NCBI GenBank assembly: GCA_021804705.1
Contig: JAJZHC010000098.1
Span: 1-5,531, forward strand
Direction: 5' to 3'
Origin: Pseudomonadota bacterium
Lineage (GTDB): Bacteria; Pseudomonadota; Gammaproteobacteria; Burkholderiales; Ferrovaceae
Length of the DNA stretch: 5,531 nucleotides
Below are positions 4,901-5,531 of this stretch, piece after piece (position 1 is the first letter of the stretch; every line of letters begins with the position of its first letter). Both the position numbers and the translations under genes were made by a program. Below the pieces are notes generated by a model. That model saw nothing but the letters and a program-made list of their open reading frames with translations, was not told the origin of the DNA and searched no databases.

Positions 4901-5531
4901 TCAAACATCCAGTGAAAACGGCGTGAAGCGCGTGTGCCGGTCGTAATGGTCTTCATGCTCGATGCGCTTGAGCGCACGCACCATCCAGTAGGTCAGCGGT
5001 GTCGCCAGCACTTCCCAGAAGGTCTTGAGAAAATATTCCAGGACGGCCACCTCAATGAGGTCCTGCAAGGCCCACACGCCGTAGAAAGCGCACCCGTAAA
5101 ACAGCAGGGAATCCAGCGCCTCGCCCACGGCGGTGGAACCGATGGCACGCAGCCACAGCCAGCGTCCTGCGGTCATCACTTTCATTTTGGCCATCACGTA
5201 GCTGTTGGCAAAACTGCCGCACCAGTAGGCCAGCATGGAGGCGATGGCAATGCGCCAGGCATTGCCGAACACGCCTTCCAGCTGACCCTGAAACTGCGCC
5301 ATGAAGGCATTATGGGCAGGTGGCAGGCTCACCACCACCCAGGCCATGAAGGAGGCAAACAGCAGTGCCGCAAACCCGGCCCAGACCACGCGCCGGTCGC
5401 GCGCGTAACCGTACACCTCGGTCAGCACATCTCCAAAAAAATAGGTGACGGGAAAGAACAGCACGCCCGCGCCCACGGTGAGTGTGCCCACGAAAGGCAG
5501 GGTCAGCACCGTCTGCTTGGCCGCTCCGATG
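4901..5531 (-). CDS. Queuosine precursor transporter, VUT/YhhQ family (5' end missing)
   Basis: This is an integral membrane protein of the COG1738 family, members of which import 7-deazaguanines (preQ0/preQ1) for queuosine in tRNA. The frame is open to the right edge, giving 209 visible residues that begin IGAAKQTV; the true start lies outside. Members are typically about 220-240 aa, so perhaps 15-30 residues are missing. The GTG at 5507-5509 is an internal Val codon, not a start. Family hallmarks seen are FPVTYFFGDVLTEVYG (about residues 26-41), the NSYVMAKMKV segment, and LRAIGSTAVGEALDSLLFY. Several hydrophobic helices separate these, and the tail ends HYDRHTRFTPFSLDV, typical of the family. 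It is the first visible gene of the operon; its TGA is followed after 5 nt by the ribosome-binding site of the dehydratase. The family is clear. The exact substrate (preQ0, preQ1 or queuine) cannot be told from sequence. Confidence 0.93.
   Translation of the reverse strand, partial: IGAAKQTVLTLPFVGTLTVGAGVLFFPVTYFFGDVLTEVYGYARDRRVVWAGFAALLFASFMAWVVVSLPPAHNAFMAQFQGQLEGVFGNAWRIAIASMLAYWCGSFANSYVMAKMKVMTAGRWLWLRAIGSTAVGEALDSLLFYGCAFYGVWALQDLIEVAVLEYFLKTFWEVLATPLTYWMVRALKRIEHEDHYDRHTRFTPFSLDV

Noticed and set aside
5507..5509. GTG as the start of the transporter
   Set aside because: The frame continues upstream to the window edge with residues (IGAAKQT) that fit the family, so this is an internal Val codon.
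1..5531. CRISPR arrays, insertion-sequence ends, tRNA genes or tandem repeats
   Set aside because: I looked for repeated units, terminal inverted repeats and tRNA-like folds while reading and saw none. Almost all sequence is accounted for by six conserved genes.

Overview
The window looks like an ordinary, densely packed stretch of a GC-rich bacterial chromosome. It is most likely from a member of the Pseudomonadota, possibly a chemolithotroph-type beta- or gammaproteobacterium or a member of the Acidithiobacillia. The taxonomic guess rests only on protein flavour: a Can-type beta carbonic anhydrase that keeps E. coli residue numbering, an Fpg of proteobacterial type, and a GGEEF cyclase with double-Cache and HAMP domains. 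No mobile element, CRISPR array, rRNA/tRNA gene or prophage gene is visible. Six protein-coding genes fill almost the whole window, and the only non-coding gap of note is about 110 bp (2896-3004).

Left block, read leftwards (minus strand): a membrane-bound diguanylate cyclase with an extracytoplasmic dCache-like sensor (1195-2895) is followed, through a 4-base ATGA stop/start overlap, by a CLC-family chloride/proton antiporter whose C-terminus runs off the left edge (1-1198). The overlap makes a transcriptional and translational unit very likely, pairing a c-di-GMP-making sensor with an anion transporter.

Centre: diverging from the cyclase is a beta-class carbonic anhydrase (3008-3658, plus strand). 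The gap between them carries a perfect TATAAT placed 6 nt before the carbonic anhydrase ATG and a TATAAC on the opposite strand over the same bases. This is a candidate bidirectional promoter, and the carbonic anhydrase mRNA may be leaderless.

Right block, read leftwards (minus strand): a 7-deazaguanine (queuosine precursor) transporter of the VUT family, truncated at the right edge (4901-5531), a pterin-4a-carbinolamine dehydratase (4502-4882) and the DNA glycosylase Fpg/MutM (3662-4483, TTG start) sit 18 nt apart from each other and look like one operon. Its last gene converges on the carbonic anhydrase with only 3 nt between the two stop codons.

Taken together the left and centre genes suggest handling of protons, chloride and bicarbonate plus c-di-GMP signalling. 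The right operon combines three proteins that act on guanine-derived molecules (deazaguanine, pterin, 8-oxoguanine). Both themes are inference from gene order. No clearly undescribed system is evident; the best leads are the shared promoter and the cyclase-CLC coupling.
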